From contig JARLJA010000148.1 in NCBI GenBank assembly GCA_031291445.1, positions 1-62,153 on the forward strand: 62,153 nt of DNA, read 5' to 3'. The notes beneath the pieces were generated by a model. That model was not told the origin of the DNA, did no database searches, and was given only the letters and a program-made list of their open reading frames with translations. The DNA comes from Xanthobacteraceae bacterium (GTDB lineage: Bacteria > Pseudomonadota > Alphaproteobacteria > Rhizobiales > Xanthobacteraceae). The translations under genes were made by a program, and so were the position numbers. Of the stretch, positions 17,113-26,324 are shown one piece after another (the first letter of the stretch is position 1; every line of letters begins with the position of its first letter).

Positions 17113-19317
17113 TTGGTTTTCCATCGCCCGCCGCGCGCGTCAGCCCGCGCCGTCTTCGTTGTTGCGACGGCCTTCACCGTCGCGTCCAGCTTCATCTCCC
17201 TGATCGCCCCGCCGCTGCATGCGCAATCCTCGCCGACCGCGGCGGTCGCCGTCGGCGCCGCCGATATCGGCGGCACCGTCAAGGGACCGGCCGGTCCCGA
17301 GGCCGGCGTCTGGGTGATCGCGGACACCATCGACCTGCCGACCAGATTTTCCAAGATGGTGGTGACCGACGACGCCGGGCGCTTCGTCATCCCCGAACTG
17401 CCGGCCGCAAGCTATAAAGTGTGGGTGCGCGGCTATGGCCTCTCCGATTCCGACAAGGTCGATGCCAGGCCCGGCGCGGTGCTGGCGCTGACGGCGAAAC
17501 GGGCGGAAAGTCCGGCGGCCGCTGCGAAATATTTTCCGGGCATGTACTGGTATGCGATGCTCAAGATTCCCGCGGAGCGTGAGTTTCCCGGGTCGGACCG
17601 CAATGCCACCGGCATCCCCGCGGGCCTCGAGACCCAGGCCGACTGGATCGACACGGTGAAGAACTCCTGCCAGTCCTGCCACGCGCTGGGCAGCGAAAAT
17701 GTGCGCTCGCCGCACAAGGAACTGGGGACGTTTCCAAACTCGGTCGAGCTGTGGGCGCGGCGCCTGCAATCCGGCCAGGCGATGGCCGCCATGGCCGTGA
17801 CGATCGGCCGGCTCGGTCCCGAGCGCGGCTATCGCATGTTCGCCGACTGGACCGACCGCATCGCGGCCGGCGCATTGCCGTTCGAAACGCCGCGGCGGCC
17901 ACAGGGCGTCGAGCGCAACGTGGTGATCAGCGCCTGGGACTGGGGCGCGCCGAAGATGTATCTCCACGACGCGATCTCGACCGACCGGCGCGATCCCACC
18001 GTCAACGCCAACGGGCCGATCTACGGCTCGCCCGAGGAGAGCTCCGACTTCGTGCCGGTGCTCGATCCGGTCCACAACACTGCGCGGCTGATCAAGCATC
18101 CCTATCGCGATCCCGCGACCGCCAGCACCAGGGATGATCCGCTCGGCACCTCGGTATTCTGGGGCGACGAGGCGATCTGGGACAGCCACACCAGCATCCA
18201 CAACCCGATGATGGACGAGAAGGGCCGGGTGTGGTTCACGGCGCGGATCCGGCCGCCGGAGAATCCTGCCCATTGCAAGGCGGGGTCCGAGCTGCCCTCG
18301 GCGGAGGTGGCGCCGCTGAAGGACTCCAACCGCCAGCTCTCGGTCTACGATCCGAAAACCGAGACATGGACGCTGATCGACACCTGCTTCACCACCCAGC
18401 ACCTGTCCTTCGACGGCAACGGCACGCTGTGGCTGAGCGCCGGCCAGCCCTATAGCGGCGTCGTCGGCTGGCTGAACGTCAAGCAGTTCGAGGCGAGCCA
18501 CGACGAGGTCGCCTCCCAGGGCTGGACGCCGATCGTCGCCAACGTCTCGGGCACCGGCAAGCGCGAGCCGTTCGTCGGCGCCGACCAGCCGGTCGAGCCC
18601 GGCAAGGACAAGTGGGTCAAGGCGGCGTTCTACGGCGTGATGCCGTCGCCGAAGGGCGACGTGATCTGGGGCCAGTCCATGGGCACCGGCTTCTCGCGAA
18701 TTCCGCAGCCGAGCTATCTGATCCGCCTGATCCCCGGCAGCGATCCGACCCACACCGCGGTGTCGGAAATCTTCCAGCCGCCGGGGGGCGCGTTCGGGGC
18801 ACGCGGCGTCGACGTCGACCTCAACGGCGTGGCGTGGACCGTGCTGTCGAGCGGCCATCTGGCGAGCTTCGACCGCAGCAAATGCAAGGCGCGGCTCGAG
18901 GGCGAGGCGGCCGCCACCGGCGAGCAATGCTTCGAGGGCTGGACGCTCTACCGGATGCCGGGTCCGCAGTTCAAGGGCGTCAGCGAGAGCGGCAGCGCCA
19001 ACCACGCCTATTACATCTGGGTCGACCGCTACAATACGCTGGGGCTCGGCGCCAACGTGCCGATCGCCACGGCCAACGGCAGCGAGTCGCTGCTGGCGCT
19101 GGTCGACGGCGCCTTCGTCGACATCCGCATTCCCTATCCGCTCGGCTTCTTCAGCAAGAACGTCGACGGGCGGATCGATGATGCCGCCGCCGGCTGGAAG
19201 GGCCGGGGACTGTGGACCACCACCGGCACCCGCGCCTATTTTCACAGCGAGGGCGGCAAGGAGGCGCGTCCCAGGGTGTTCAAGGTGCAGATGCGGCCGG
19301 ATCCGCTGGCGCGCTGA
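17113..19317 (+). CDS. Secreted protein with carboxypeptidase-regulatory-like domain, one c-type haem motif and a propeller-like region
   Basis: A 734-residue exported protein. The TTG at 17113 is the only start close to GGGAGG, and the frame is closed by a stop at 17088. Signal peptide to about residue 38 (APPLHAQ). Residues 50-125 look like a carboxypeptidase-regulatory/CNA-B type beta-sandwich (GGTVKGPAGPEAGVWV). CQSCH at 186-190 is a single haem c attachment motif. The remainder has repeated beta-strand units with WFTARIRPPE, WLSAGQPYSGVV and WTVLSSGHLASFD, like a Vgb/NHL-type propeller. It is probably a periplasmic redox or substrate-sensing protein. The function is unknown; the combination resembles proteins seen near PQQ-enzyme systems, but none is adjacent. 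Confidence 0.78.
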   Translation: MVFHRPPRASARAVFVVATAFTVASSFISLIAPPLHAQSSPTAAVAVGAADIGGTVKGPAGPEAGVWVIADTIDLPTRFSKMVVTDDAGRFVIPELPAASYKVWVRGYGLSDSDKVDARPGAVLALTAKRAESPAAAAKYFPGMYWYAMLKIPAEREFPGSDRNATGIPAGLETQADWIDTVKNSCQSCHALGSENVRSPHKELGTFPNSVELWARRLQSGQAMAAMAVTIGRLGPERGYRMFADWTDRIAAGALPFETPRRPQGVERNVVISAWDWGAPKMYLHDAISTDRRDPTVNANGPIYGSPEESSDFVPVLDPVHNTARLIKHPYRDPATASTRDDPLGTSVFWGDEAIWDSHTSIHNPMMDEKGRVWFTARIRPPENPAHCKAGSELPSAEVAPLKDSNRQLSVYDPKTETWTLIDTCFTTQHLSFDGNGTLWLSAGQPYSGVVGWLNVKQFEASHDEVASQGWTPIVANVSGTGKREPFVGADQPVEPGKDKWVKAAFYGVMPSPKGDVIWGQSMGTGFSRIPQPSYLIRLIPGSDPTHTAVSEIFQPPGGAFGARGVDVDLNGVAWTVLSSGHLASFDRSKCKARLEGEAAATGEQCFEGWTLYRMPGPQFKGVSESGSANHAYYIWVDRYNTLGLGANVPIATANGSESLLALVDGAFVDIRIPYPLGFFSKNVDGRIDDAAAGWKGRGLWTTTGTRAYFHSEGGKEARPRVFKVQMRPDPLAR

Positions 19318-19388
19318 ACGCAGGATTCGAGGGGGTTCCGCCCGCAGACGTCGAACGACCATCGCGTCAGCAGATTGCGACAGGGGAG

Positions 19389-19574
19389 GACAACCGCGCT
19401 TTATCGGATTGGCGACCGCGGCCGCCCTCACGGCCATTGTTGCGGGATCGGCTCTTGCTCAAGCCCAGTCTCCGACGCCGGCCGCGCCGCCTGATCGGGG
19501 CGATCGGCTGCAGCGGCGGCACCGGCGACCAGGACGCCGCGGTCTGCAAGGTGGGTGCCGAGGCCTTGAAATGA
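19389..19574 (+). pseudogene. Probable decayed small secreted protein gene (start lost, frameshift)
   Basis: After GGGGAGGA (19382-19389) comes a frame without ATG that encodes a typical signal peptide (RFIGLATAAALTAIV, then AGSALAQAQ). About 20 residues later this frame turns into Arg-rich nonsense, while the next frame reads IGAIGCSGGTGDQDAAVC and then KVGAEALK before a TGA at 19572-19574. The best explanation is one small secreted protein gene that has lost its start codon and acquired a frameshift near 19480-19500. A sequencing error is possible. No family was recognised. Confidence 0.35.
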
Positions 19575-19826
19575 AGTCCTGACATGGCCGCGTCCGCGCA
19601 ACCGCTTGACTTCACCCGCTATTGCCACGGCCCCGGGCCCGCGCGGTCCGGTTCCCGCGGCGTGGCCGGCGGAGCGCGCGCCTTTCGCCGGCGCCGTTCA
19701 TCGATCGGAAACCATGCCGATCGCGAACGATTTGATCCTTAACCTCGATTGTTTTTCGGCGAGCGGACTCACGAATATTAAACCCTCGCGGGGCGACAAC
19801 GACACGCAAATGAAAGTGCGCGTGGA

Positions 19827-21587
19827 ATGAGCAAGGCCGGCCTCAGTCGACGATTCTGGTATCTCGCCTCCGTGGTGATCCTGGGCGCGTTTGCGCTCGG
19901 CGCCGACCTGGTCTGGAACAGTTTCGTCCAGTACTCCGCGAACGAGGCCAGCCTCGTCAACCTGCGCCAGTTTCACGATTCGCTGGCGGTGATGACCAGG
20001 ATCTCCGCTGAACGCGGCCCGGCCAACGCCGCCATGACCGAACTCGCCGGCGCCCAGCCTTTCACCGCATCCTTGCAGGAGTCCCGCGCCGGCGTCGACC
20101 AGGCGCTGGGCAGCCTCCGCACCCAGATCGTCGCAGACGAGGCGTCGTTCTCCGCCCGCGCGCTGGCGCGCTTCGACGCCGTCCGCGACACGCTGGCGGC
20201 GGCGCGCAAGCGGGTCGACGCCGTGATCGCACAGGCGCCCGCCAACCGTGGCACCGTCGAATTGCAGGACGTGATCGAGGGCATGTTCGGCGTGGTCGAC
20301 GTCACCCAGGGGCTGGTCGACGAACTCGGCGGCCGCACCACCGAGGCCGATCCGTCGATGGCTCCCATCGTGATCGTCGCCACGCTGGTGACGGAGCTGC
20401 GCGACGTCGCCGGCCGCCTCGGCTCGCAGTACATCGTACCGCTGCGGACCCAGCAGCCGCCGAGCGCCGGCAGGCTCACGGACATCACCCGGCTGCGCGC
20501 CCGCATCGAGCAGATGCGGACCATCGTCGCCGCCAATCTGCGGACCTGCCTCGACGACCCGCGGGTCGCGGACGCCTGGGCGGACGTCAACATGCGCTAT
20601 TTCGGGGAGGCCTTCCGCCTGCTCGACGGCATCCGGCTCGGCCAGGACGGCGCGGTCCCCTACGCCATGACGCCGGCGGAGTTCACCACGGCGCTGGTGC
20701 CGAACATGTCGACGCTGCAGGCCCTGGGCGACGCCATTCTTACCGTCACCTTCGAGCGCGCCATCAGCGCGCGCGACCGCACCTGGCGGGTGATGACGAT
20801 TTCGGGGCTGGCCACCGGATTGATCATCCTCACCATGATCTCGATCATCGCCGGGATGCAGCGCTTCCTGTTCCAGCCGCTGTTGTACATCCGCGACCAG
20901 ATCATGGCGCTGGCGCTTGGAACCCCGGGCGAGGTCCCGATGCCGTCGGCGAAGGGCGAGGAGATCCGCGAGGTGCTCACCGCGCTGCGGCTGCTGCGCG
21001 AGAGCCAGCGTGCCCGGCTCACGGTGGAGCGCGAGCGCGACGAGCTCAACCTGCGGCTCAAGACGCTTGCCGACACCGACCCGCTGACCGGGCTGCTGAA
21101 CCGGCGCGCGCTCGACAACGCCATCAAGTCGGGGGCCGATCAGTTCTCGGGCTTCGACGGCGCGATGGGCCTGATCCTGCTCGACCTCGATCACTTCAAG
21201 GCGGTCAACGACGTCCACGGCCATCCGGCCGGCGACGCGGTGCTGCAGGAAACCGCGCGCCGCATCCGGCAGTGCGTGCGCAAGTCGGACATGGCGGCGC
21301 GGTTCGGCGGCGAAGAGTTCGCCATCGTGGTGGCGCAGCCCAATATCGGCCTGATGGAAACGATCGCGGAAAAGGTTCGTGCCGCCATGGCCGACAGCCC
21401 GATCGCGATCGACAAGGACACCGCGATCACGGTGACGGCGAGCCTCGGTGTCGCGCTCGGGCGCGGCGGCGAGGAAGGCTGGGCGCAGACCCTGTCGAGC
21501 GCCGACCAGGCGCTGTACCGCGCCAAGGACGAAGGCCGCAATCGCGTCGTCGTCGCCCGCCGCCTGCCGCGCTCGCGCGCGGCGTAG
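19827..21587 (+). CDS. Membrane-bound diguanylate cyclase (GGDEF)
   Basis: A 586-residue protein with an N-terminal membrane segment (WYLASVVILGAFALG), a helical extracytoplasmic sensor to about residue 320, a second membrane segment near 325-345 and a short HAMP-like linker. The cyclase domain begins DTDPLTGLLNRR; the active-site motif is GGEEF (494-498), with an RxxD inhibitory site RKSD (485-488). It should therefore make cyclic-di-GMP and be product-inhibited. The sensor carries a helix with RISAERGPANAAM, similar to nitrate/methyl-accepting type four-helix sensors. It is monocistronic. Unlike the protein at 4771-7227, it has no EAL domain. Confidence 0.9.
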   Translation: MSKAGLSRRFWYLASVVILGAFALGADLVWNSFVQYSANEASLVNLRQFHDSLAVMTRISAERGPANAAMTELAGAQPFTASLQESRAGVDQALGSLRTQIVADEASFSARALARFDAVRDTLAAARKRVDAVIAQAPANRGTVELQDVIEGMFGVVDVTQGLVDELGGRTTEADPSMAPIVIVATLVTELRDVAGRLGSQYIVPLRTQQPPSAGRLTDITRLRARIEQMRTIVAANLRTCLDDPRVADAWADVNMRYFGEAFRLLDGIRLGQDGAVPYAMTPAEFTTALVPNMSTLQALGDAILTVTFERAISARDRTWRVMTISGLATGLIILTMISIIAGMQRFLFQPLLYIRDQIMALALGTPGEVPMPSAKGEEIREVLTALRLLRESQRARLTVERERDELNLRLKTLADTDPLTGLLNRRALDNAIKSGADQFSGFDGAMGLILLDLDHFKAVNDVHGHPAGDAVLQETARRIRQCVRKSDMAARFGGEEFAIVVAQPNIGLMETIAEKVRAAMADSPIAIDKDTAITVTASLGVALGRGGEEGWAQTLSSADQALYRAKDEGRNRVVVARRLPRSRAA

Positions 21588-21616
21588 TTCGCCGACTTCC
21601 GAGCCGCAGTCTCTCC

Positions 21617-21722
21617 CGTCATCCCCGCGAAAGCGGGGATCCAGCAGACGCAGACGCCTCAGGTCTACAACGGACCTTGCTCTTTACCGGGTCCCCCGGT
21701 CGCTTCGCGCCGGGGGACGACA
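21617..21722. repeat. Palindromic intergenic repeat
   Basis: Left hairpin ATCCCCGCGAAAGCGGGGAT and right hairpin with GTCCCCCGGTCGC...GCCGGGGGAC, bounded by CGTCA and a degenerate right end. It lies between the convergent cyclase and cupin genes and may also end transcripts. Confidence 0.65.
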
Positions 21723-21793
21723 GTGTCTTTGGGGCGATGGCTTCGCGTCACATCACTTGTCGTCGTCATGACGAGCCCCCATGACCGGCGACG

Positions 21794-22243
21794 CTACGCG
21801 TTGGCGTCCTCGGGCAGGAAATCGACCTCGTGCAGCGCCGAGATCCGGATGATTTCCGGGACGTCGGTGAGATTGTGGAGCTGGTTGAACAGCGCCTCCA
21901 GCTTCTGCATCGGCGACACCCAGAACAGCGCCCGGGCCGGCTTGTCCGACTTGTTGAAGTAGCCGTGCGGAATGCCCCGCGGCATGCGCACCAGATCGCC
22001 CGCCTTGGCCCTGGTCCACACTCCGTCGAGCTTGAGGTCGAGCACGCCCTCCTGCACCAGGATGAACTCGTCCTGGGTGGGGTGGATGTGGACCGGCACG
22101 AACTGGCCGGGGTCGCTGTTGGTCTCGAAGGCGAAGGTCGAGTCGCAGACCGCCTTGGGAAAATAGACCTGGCCGAGAATGTTCCAGGTCTTTCCGGCGT
22201 AACCGGTGCCGGTGGCGGTGATGCCCTTTTCGAGCGTCGGCAT
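21794..22243 (-). CDS. Cupin-domain protein A
   Basis: A 149-residue single-cupin protein. Metal-ligand motifs: PVHIHPTQDEFILVQEG (two His and Glu) and the second His in GIPHGYFNKS. It is clearly paralogous to the cupin at 28810-29265 (shared NILGQ, DQDE/TQDE, AGDLVRMP, PHG-FNKS, FWVSP). It faces the SDR gene across an intergenic region with a regulon palindrome at 22404. Small cupins of this kind act as dioxygenases, isomerases or decarboxylase-like enzymes, or sense ligands; the reaction is unknown. Confidence 0.83.
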   Translation of the reverse strand: MPTLEKGITATGTGYAGKTWNILGQVYFPKAVCDSTFAFETNSDPGQFVPVHIHPTQDEFILVQEGVLDLKLDGVWTRAKAGDLVRMPRGIPHGYFNKSDKPARALFWVSPMQKLEALFNQLHNLTDVPEIIRISALHEVDFLPEDANA

Positions 22244-22403
22244 GTGTGGTCTCCTTCATGGGGCGGCGAATGCGTCGCACGCGCGCTGTCGCCCGGCCAT
22301 GGTGGGGCGGTGCCGCGCCGCGGTCTATCCAGAATGCGAATCCCCGCGCCGGCCCGGGGGCGGTGGAACGCGTCCGGCCCGCCGGTGGGCTTTGTTGCCA
22401 AAG

Positions 22404-22417
22404 CTTCAAGCTTAAAA
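22404..22417. promoter_or_regulatory. Regulon palindrome site 2 (SDR/cupin divergent region)
   Basis: CTTCAAGCTTAAAA, matching the TTTTAGGCCTAAAA pattern with near-symmetric halves. It ends 33 bases before the SDR start, which fits an operator over or next to the promoter, and lies 160 bases before the divergent cupin. Confidence 0.5.
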
Positions 22418-22450
22418 TATATTGCCCGGAATCTTCGCGAGGACCGATCC

Positions 22451-23212
22451 ATGGCGCCAGTTTTCCGCTCGTCGCATGCGCTCGTCACCGGGGGCGGCCG
22501 CGGCATCGGCCGCGCCATCGCCGCGGCGCTGGCGCAGGCCGGCGCCACCGTCACCGTGCTCGGCCGCAGCCCCGAGCCGCTGCGGGCGGCGGTCGCCGAT
22601 GGCGACGCCCATCACGTCGCGGTGGCCGACGTCACCGACGAGGCCGCGGTCAAGGCCGCGATCGCCGAGGCCGCCGCGCGCCAGCCGATCGACATCCTGG
22701 TCGCCAATGCGGGGGCGGCGGAATCCGCGCCGTTCCACCGCGCCGACGCGGCGCTGTTCCGGCGCATGATCGACGTCAACCTGATGGGCGTGGTCCATGC
22801 CGTGCAGGCGGTGGCGAAGCCGATGGCGGAGCGCCGCCAGGGCCGCATCGTCGCCATTGCCTCGACCGCGGGTCTGAAGGGTTACGGCTACGTCTCGGCC
22901 TATTGCGCCGCCAAGCACGCCGTGGTCGGCCTGGTGCGCTCGCTGGCGCTCGAACTGGCGCCGACCGGCGTCACCGTCAACGCGGTGTGTCCCGGCTTCA
23001 CCGACACCGACCTGGTGGCCGAGAGCGTCGACACCATCATGAAGAAGACCGGCCGCAGCCGCGAGGAGGCCTCCGCGGAGCTGGCCCGCCACAATCCGCA
23101 GGGCCGCCTGGTGACGCCGGCCGAGGTCGCCGACGCCGTGCTGTGGCTGTGCGGTCCCGGCGCGTCCGCCGTGACCGGCCAGGCCATCGCGGTCGCCGGC
23201 GGGGAAATCTGA
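22451..23212 (+). CDS. Short-chain dehydrogenase/reductase
   Basis: A 253-residue classical SDR. Cofactor motif [12 protein letters not shown], structural NAG in VANAGAAES, catalytic Ser in [11 protein letters not shown] and Tyr/Lys in [12 protein letters not shown]-terminal [13 protein letters not shown]. It resembles 3-hydroxyacyl-CoA or 3-oxoacyl reductases. It is followed 55 bases later by an enoyl-CoA hydratase gene on the same strand, so the pair could perform successive hydration and oxidation of a CoA thioester. The regulon palindrome lies just upstream. Confidence 0.88.
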   Translation: MAPVFRSSHALVTGGGRGIGRAIAAALAQAGATVTVLGRSPEPLRAAVADGDAHHVAVADVTDEAAVKAAIAEAAARQPIDILVANAGAAESAPFHRADAALFRRMIDVNLMGVVHAVQAVAKPMAERRQGRIVAIASTAGLKGYGYVSAYCAAKHAVVGLVRSLALELAPTGVTVNAVCPGFTDTDLVAESVDTIMKKTGRSREEASAELARHNPQGRLVTPAEVADAVLWLCGPGASAVTGQAIAVAGGEI

Positions 23213-23267
23213 TCGCGGCCGTCAACACACCATCCTTCACCACATCAACAATCGTCGGGGAGATGCC

Positions 23268-24119
23268 ATGACCACCGCCACTGAAACCCGTTTCGCCAAT
23301 CCGGTGACGCTGCCGCTGAAGGGCTATACGCCGCGGCATTTCCTGCTGGCGGTGGAGGGCGGGATCGCCACCGTCACGCTCAACCGTCCTGAGCGCAAGA
23401 ACCCGCTGACCTTCGACAGCTACCGCGAACTGACCGACTTCTTCCGCGCCTGCGCCTTCGACGACGAGGTCAAGACCGTGGTGGTGACCGGCGCCGGCGG
23501 CAATTTTTCGTCGGGCGGCGACGTGTTCGAGATCATCGGGCCGCTGGTCGAGATGGACACCAAGGGGCTGACCGCCTTCACCCGCATGACCGGTGACCTC
23601 GTCAAGGCGATGCGCGGCTGCCCGCAGCCGGTGGTCGCCGCGGTGGAGGGCATCTGCGCCGGCGCCGGGGCGATCATGGCCATGGCATCCGACATCCGCA
23701 TCGCCGCGACGGGCGCCAAGGTCGCGTTCCTGTTCAACAAGGTCGGGCTCGCCGGCTGCGACATGGGCGCCTGCGCCATCCTGCCGCGCATCATCGGCCA
23801 GGCGCGCGCTTCCGAGCTGCTCTACACCGGCCGCTTCATGACCGCGGAGGAGGGCGAGCGCTGGGGCTTCTTCAGCCGCATCGTCGCGCCCGCCGCGGTG
23901 CTCGGCGAGGCGCAGACGCTGGCGCGCGAGATCACGGCCGGCCCCACCTATGCCAACACCATGACCAAGCGCATGCTGGCGATGGAATGGGCGATGTCGG
24001 TGGAGGAGGCGATCGAGGCCGAGGCTGTGGCGCAGGCGCTGTGCATGACCACCCAGGATTTCGCGCGTGCCTTCCACGCCTTCGCCAACAAGAAGAAGCC
24101 GGTGTTCGAGGGGAACTAG
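23268..24119 (+). CDS. Enoyl-CoA hydratase/isomerase (crotonase) family protein
   Basis: A 283-residue crotonase. CoA-binding and oxyanion regions are visible: [26 protein letters not shown] and [15 protein letters not shown]. The region that normally carries the second catalytic Glu reads [16 protein letters not shown], with Asp instead, as in crotonases that do isomerisation, C-C cleavage or ring opening. The N-terminus is about 20 residues longer than usual. It is probably co-transcribed with the SDR. It likely acts on a ring-derived acyl-CoA; substrate unknown. Confidence 0.87.
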   Translation: MTTATETRFANPVTLPLKGYTPRHFLLAVEGGIATVTLNRPERKNPLTFDSYRELTDFFRACAFDDEVKTVVVTGAGGNFSSGGDVFEIIGPLVEMDTKGLTAFTRMTGDLVKAMRGCPQPVVAAVEGICAGAGAIMAMASDIRIAATGAKVAFLFNKVGLAGCDMGACAILPRIIGQARASELLYTGRFMTAEEGERWGFFSRIVAPAAVLGEAQTLAREITAGPTYANTMTKRMLAMEWAMSVEEAIEAEAVAQALCMTTQDFARAFHAFANKKKPVFEGN

Positions 24120-24159
24120 ATCGGCGCTTGTTGGTCGCTTGCACCGGCCAAACAAGAGA

Positions 24160-24349
24160 CGTCATTCCGGGACGGCGCCCGACAGGCGCCGGGTCCGGAA
24201 TCCATAGCCCCTGTGGCTGGACGGGCCCGGGAGATGCACGGAGCCGCCGCCAAGAAGTATTGATGTGCTTCGTCACTTTTCCCGAAGCTCAAGCTGGCGC
24301 AGGGAGTACGGTTTCCGGGCTCGGCGCTTCGCGCCGCCCCGGAATGACG
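24160..24349. repeat. Long palindromic intergenic element (CGTCATTCCGG ends)
   Basis: The outer ends CGTCATTCCGG and CCGGAATGACG are inverted copies about 190 bases apart. Each arm carries its own GC-rich hairpin (GGCGCCCGACAGGCGCC; GGCGCTTCGCGCC). Related elements with the same ends are at 35024-35199 and 61842-62026. Confidence 0.75.
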
Positions 24350-24450
24350 CTGAAGAATGCGGTGGGCGCAATCCTCAGCCCCTTCGCCCGTTCTTTGTGC
24401 AGCGAAAGCGCACAACATGGGCATGCAAAGCGCTCCGTCAGCAGGCAAGA

Positions 24451-24466
24451 TTTCGCAATTGCGAAA
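24451..24466. promoter_or_regulatory. 16-bp perfect palindrome upstream of the NCS2 permease
   Basis: TTTCGCAATTGCGAAA is a perfect palindrome ending 23 bases before the permease ATG. Its position suggests an operator for a dimeric repressor. It is unlike the MarR-regulon palindrome, so a different, unlinked regulator is likely. Confidence 0.5.
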
Positions 24467-24489
24467 CATAGCCATTTGAGGGGCCATCG

Positions 24490-25854
24490 ATGACAGACGC
24501 TGTTCAGCCGGCCGCCGTCCATCCCGTCGACGAGGTCCTGCCGCTTCCCAAGCTGTTCGCGCTCGGCCTCCAGCACGTGCTGGTGATGTATGCCAACTCG
24601 GTGGCGGTGCCGCTGATCGTCGGCGGCGCGTTGCATCTGCCGAAGGACCAGATCGCGATGCTGATCAATGCCGACCTGTTCGCCTGCGGCATCGCCACCC
24701 TGATCCAGACCATCGGCTTCGGACCGTTCGGAATTCGCCTGCCGATCATGATGGGCGTGACCGCGGTCGCGATCTCGCCGATGATGGCGATGGCGGCGAT
24801 GCCCGGCGTCGGACTGACCGGCATCTACGGCGCCGTGCTGGTCGGCGGCCTGTTCGGGCTCTGCGTCACGCCGTTCGTCAAGCACGTGCTGCGGTTCTTT
24901 CCCTCGGTGGTGACCGGCACCATCATCACCATGATCGGCGTCGTGCTGATGCGGGTCGGCATCAACTGGGCGGGGGGCGGCCTCGGCGCGGCGGACTTCG
25001 GCGCCGCCGGCTATCTCGCGATCGCGGCGCTGGTGCTCGGCACCATCCTCCTGATCCTGCGCTTCGCCACCGGCTTCCTGCAGAACATGGCCGTGCTGCT
25101 CGGCATCGCGCTGGGCTATGCCGTGACGCTGGTGCTCGGCTGGGCCGATTTCAGCGGCATCCAGAACGAGCCGCTGCTGCGCATCGTGTTGCCGCTGCAG
25201 TTCGGCATCCCGCAGTTCTATCTCGTGCCGTGCGTGACCATGTGCGTGGTGGTGACCATCGTATTCATCGAGGCCACCGGCATGTTCCTGGCGCTCGGCG
25301 CCATGACCGGCCGCAAGGTCGAGGCCGAGGACGTCAAGCGCGGCCTGCGCGCCGACGCGCTCGGCACCGTGATCGGCGCCATCTTCAACACCTTCCCCTA
25401 CGTGTCGTATTCCCAGAACATCGGCCTGGTCGGCGTCACCGGGGTCTGGAGCCGCTGGGTCTGCGTCGCCGGCGGCTGCATCATGCTGGCGTTGGGGTTG
25501 ATCCCGCGACTCGCCTATGTGGTGGCCTCGGTACCGCTGTACGTGCTCGGCGGCGCCGCCATCATGATGTTCGGCATGGTGGCCGCGACCGGCATCAAGA
25601 TCCTGTCGACCGTGGACTACGCCGACCGCAACAACGTGTTCGTGGTCGCGACCGCGATCGGCTTCGGCCTGATCCCGATCGTCGCGCCGACTTTCTTCCA
25701 TATCTTTCCGGACGCGCTGAAGCCGATCTTCGGCGACGGCATCATCCTGACCTCGATCGTGGCGGTCGGGCTGAACGCCTTCTTCAACCACACCAGCCGC
25801 GAACAGGCGGAAACCGACGCCTTCCTGGCCGCGCAGGCGGCGGAGCATATTTGA
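24490..25854 (+). CDS. Nucleobase:cation symporter-2 (NCS2) family permease
   Basis: A 454-residue inner-membrane transporter with about 14 hydrophobic segments. NCS2 features: FALGLQHVLVMYANSVAVP in the first helix, the Gln/Glu site in VFIEATGMFLALGAMTG, and YSQNIGLVGVTGVWSR near residue 310. These motifs match the xanthine/urate/uracil permease branch, proton-linked. The specific nucleobase cannot be told. No purine-catabolic enzyme is adjacent. The gene stands alone between palindromic repeats, with its own putative operator, in the middle of the catabolic region, so it may take up a heterocyclic compound related to the pathway. Confidence 0.9.
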   Translation: MTDAVQPAAVHPVDEVLPLPKLFALGLQHVLVMYANSVAVPLIVGGALHLPKDQIAMLINADLFACGIATLIQTIGFGPFGIRLPIMMGVTAVAISPMMAMAAMPGVGLTGIYGAVLVGGLFGLCVTPFVKHVLRFFPSVVTGTIITMIGVVLMRVGINWAGGGLGAADFGAAGYLAIAALVLGTILLILRFATGFLQNMAVLLGIALGYAVTLVLGWADFSGIQNEPLLRIVLPLQFGIPQFYLVPCVTMCVVVTIVFIEATGMFLALGAMTGRKVEAEDVKRGLRADALGTVIGAIFNTFPYVSYSQNIGLVGVTGVWSRWVCVAGGCIMLALGLIPRLAYVVASVPLYVLGGAAIMMFGMVAATGIKILSTVDYADRNNVFVVATAIGFGLIPIVAPTFFHIFPDALKPIFGDGIILTSIVAVGLNAFFNHTSREQAETDAFLAAQAAEHI

Positions 25855-25874
25855 GGCGTTGATCTCGGCGGTGT

Positions 25875-25952
25875 CGTAGGGCGGATTAGCGCAGCGTAAT
25901 CCGCCATCTTTGCCCAGGTGGCGGGTTACGCCTTCGGCGAACCCGCCCTACG
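25875..25952. repeat. Palindromic intergenic repeat (GTAGGGCGGATTA type)
   Basis: The left arm begins CGTAGGGCGGATTAGCGCAG and folds on GTAATCCGCC; the right arm is GGCGGGTTACGCCTTCGGCG ending CCCGCCCTACG. Outer ends are inverted. This well-spread proteobacterial repeat type follows the permease gene and could end its transcript. Confidence 0.8.
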
Positions 25953-26085
25953 CCGTCTGCCGCTGCTTTGGAGAAAACGGGCGGCGACGACATTGGGTGG
26001 GTTGAGGCCGTGCCCTCCAGACGTGACAAGACTGGCTGCCCGGCAGCGCAGGTGCCCGCGCAAATGCCGCTTGCCCCGTGATTTG

Positions 26086-26099
26086 TTTTAGGCCTAAAA
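26086..26099. promoter_or_regulatory. Regulon palindrome site 3 (flavin monooxygenase)
   Basis: TTTTAGGCCTAAAA, a perfect 14-bp palindrome and the best example of the motif. It lies about 225 bases before the monooxygenase start, in an otherwise empty intergenic region, and is followed by ATTTTCC as in the copy at 35318. Confidence 0.55.
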
Positions 26100-26324
26100 T
26101 ATTTTCCGGAAGGTCGTCCTTTACCTTAACGGCAGCCGTTCGGTACGGGTCCACCGACGGCCCTTGCCCTCCGCGCCGTTTGCCGGGACAACAGCGGGTG
26201 TTCCGCAGGATCGTGTCCGGGCCGGGGCCGAGGACGGGAATGCCAAAGGCGCTGGCGAGGCGGAGTGGCCCAAGACATACTGCCGCCGCCCTAGGGTGTT
26301 CGACAACGCGTGGAGTAGAGTGAG

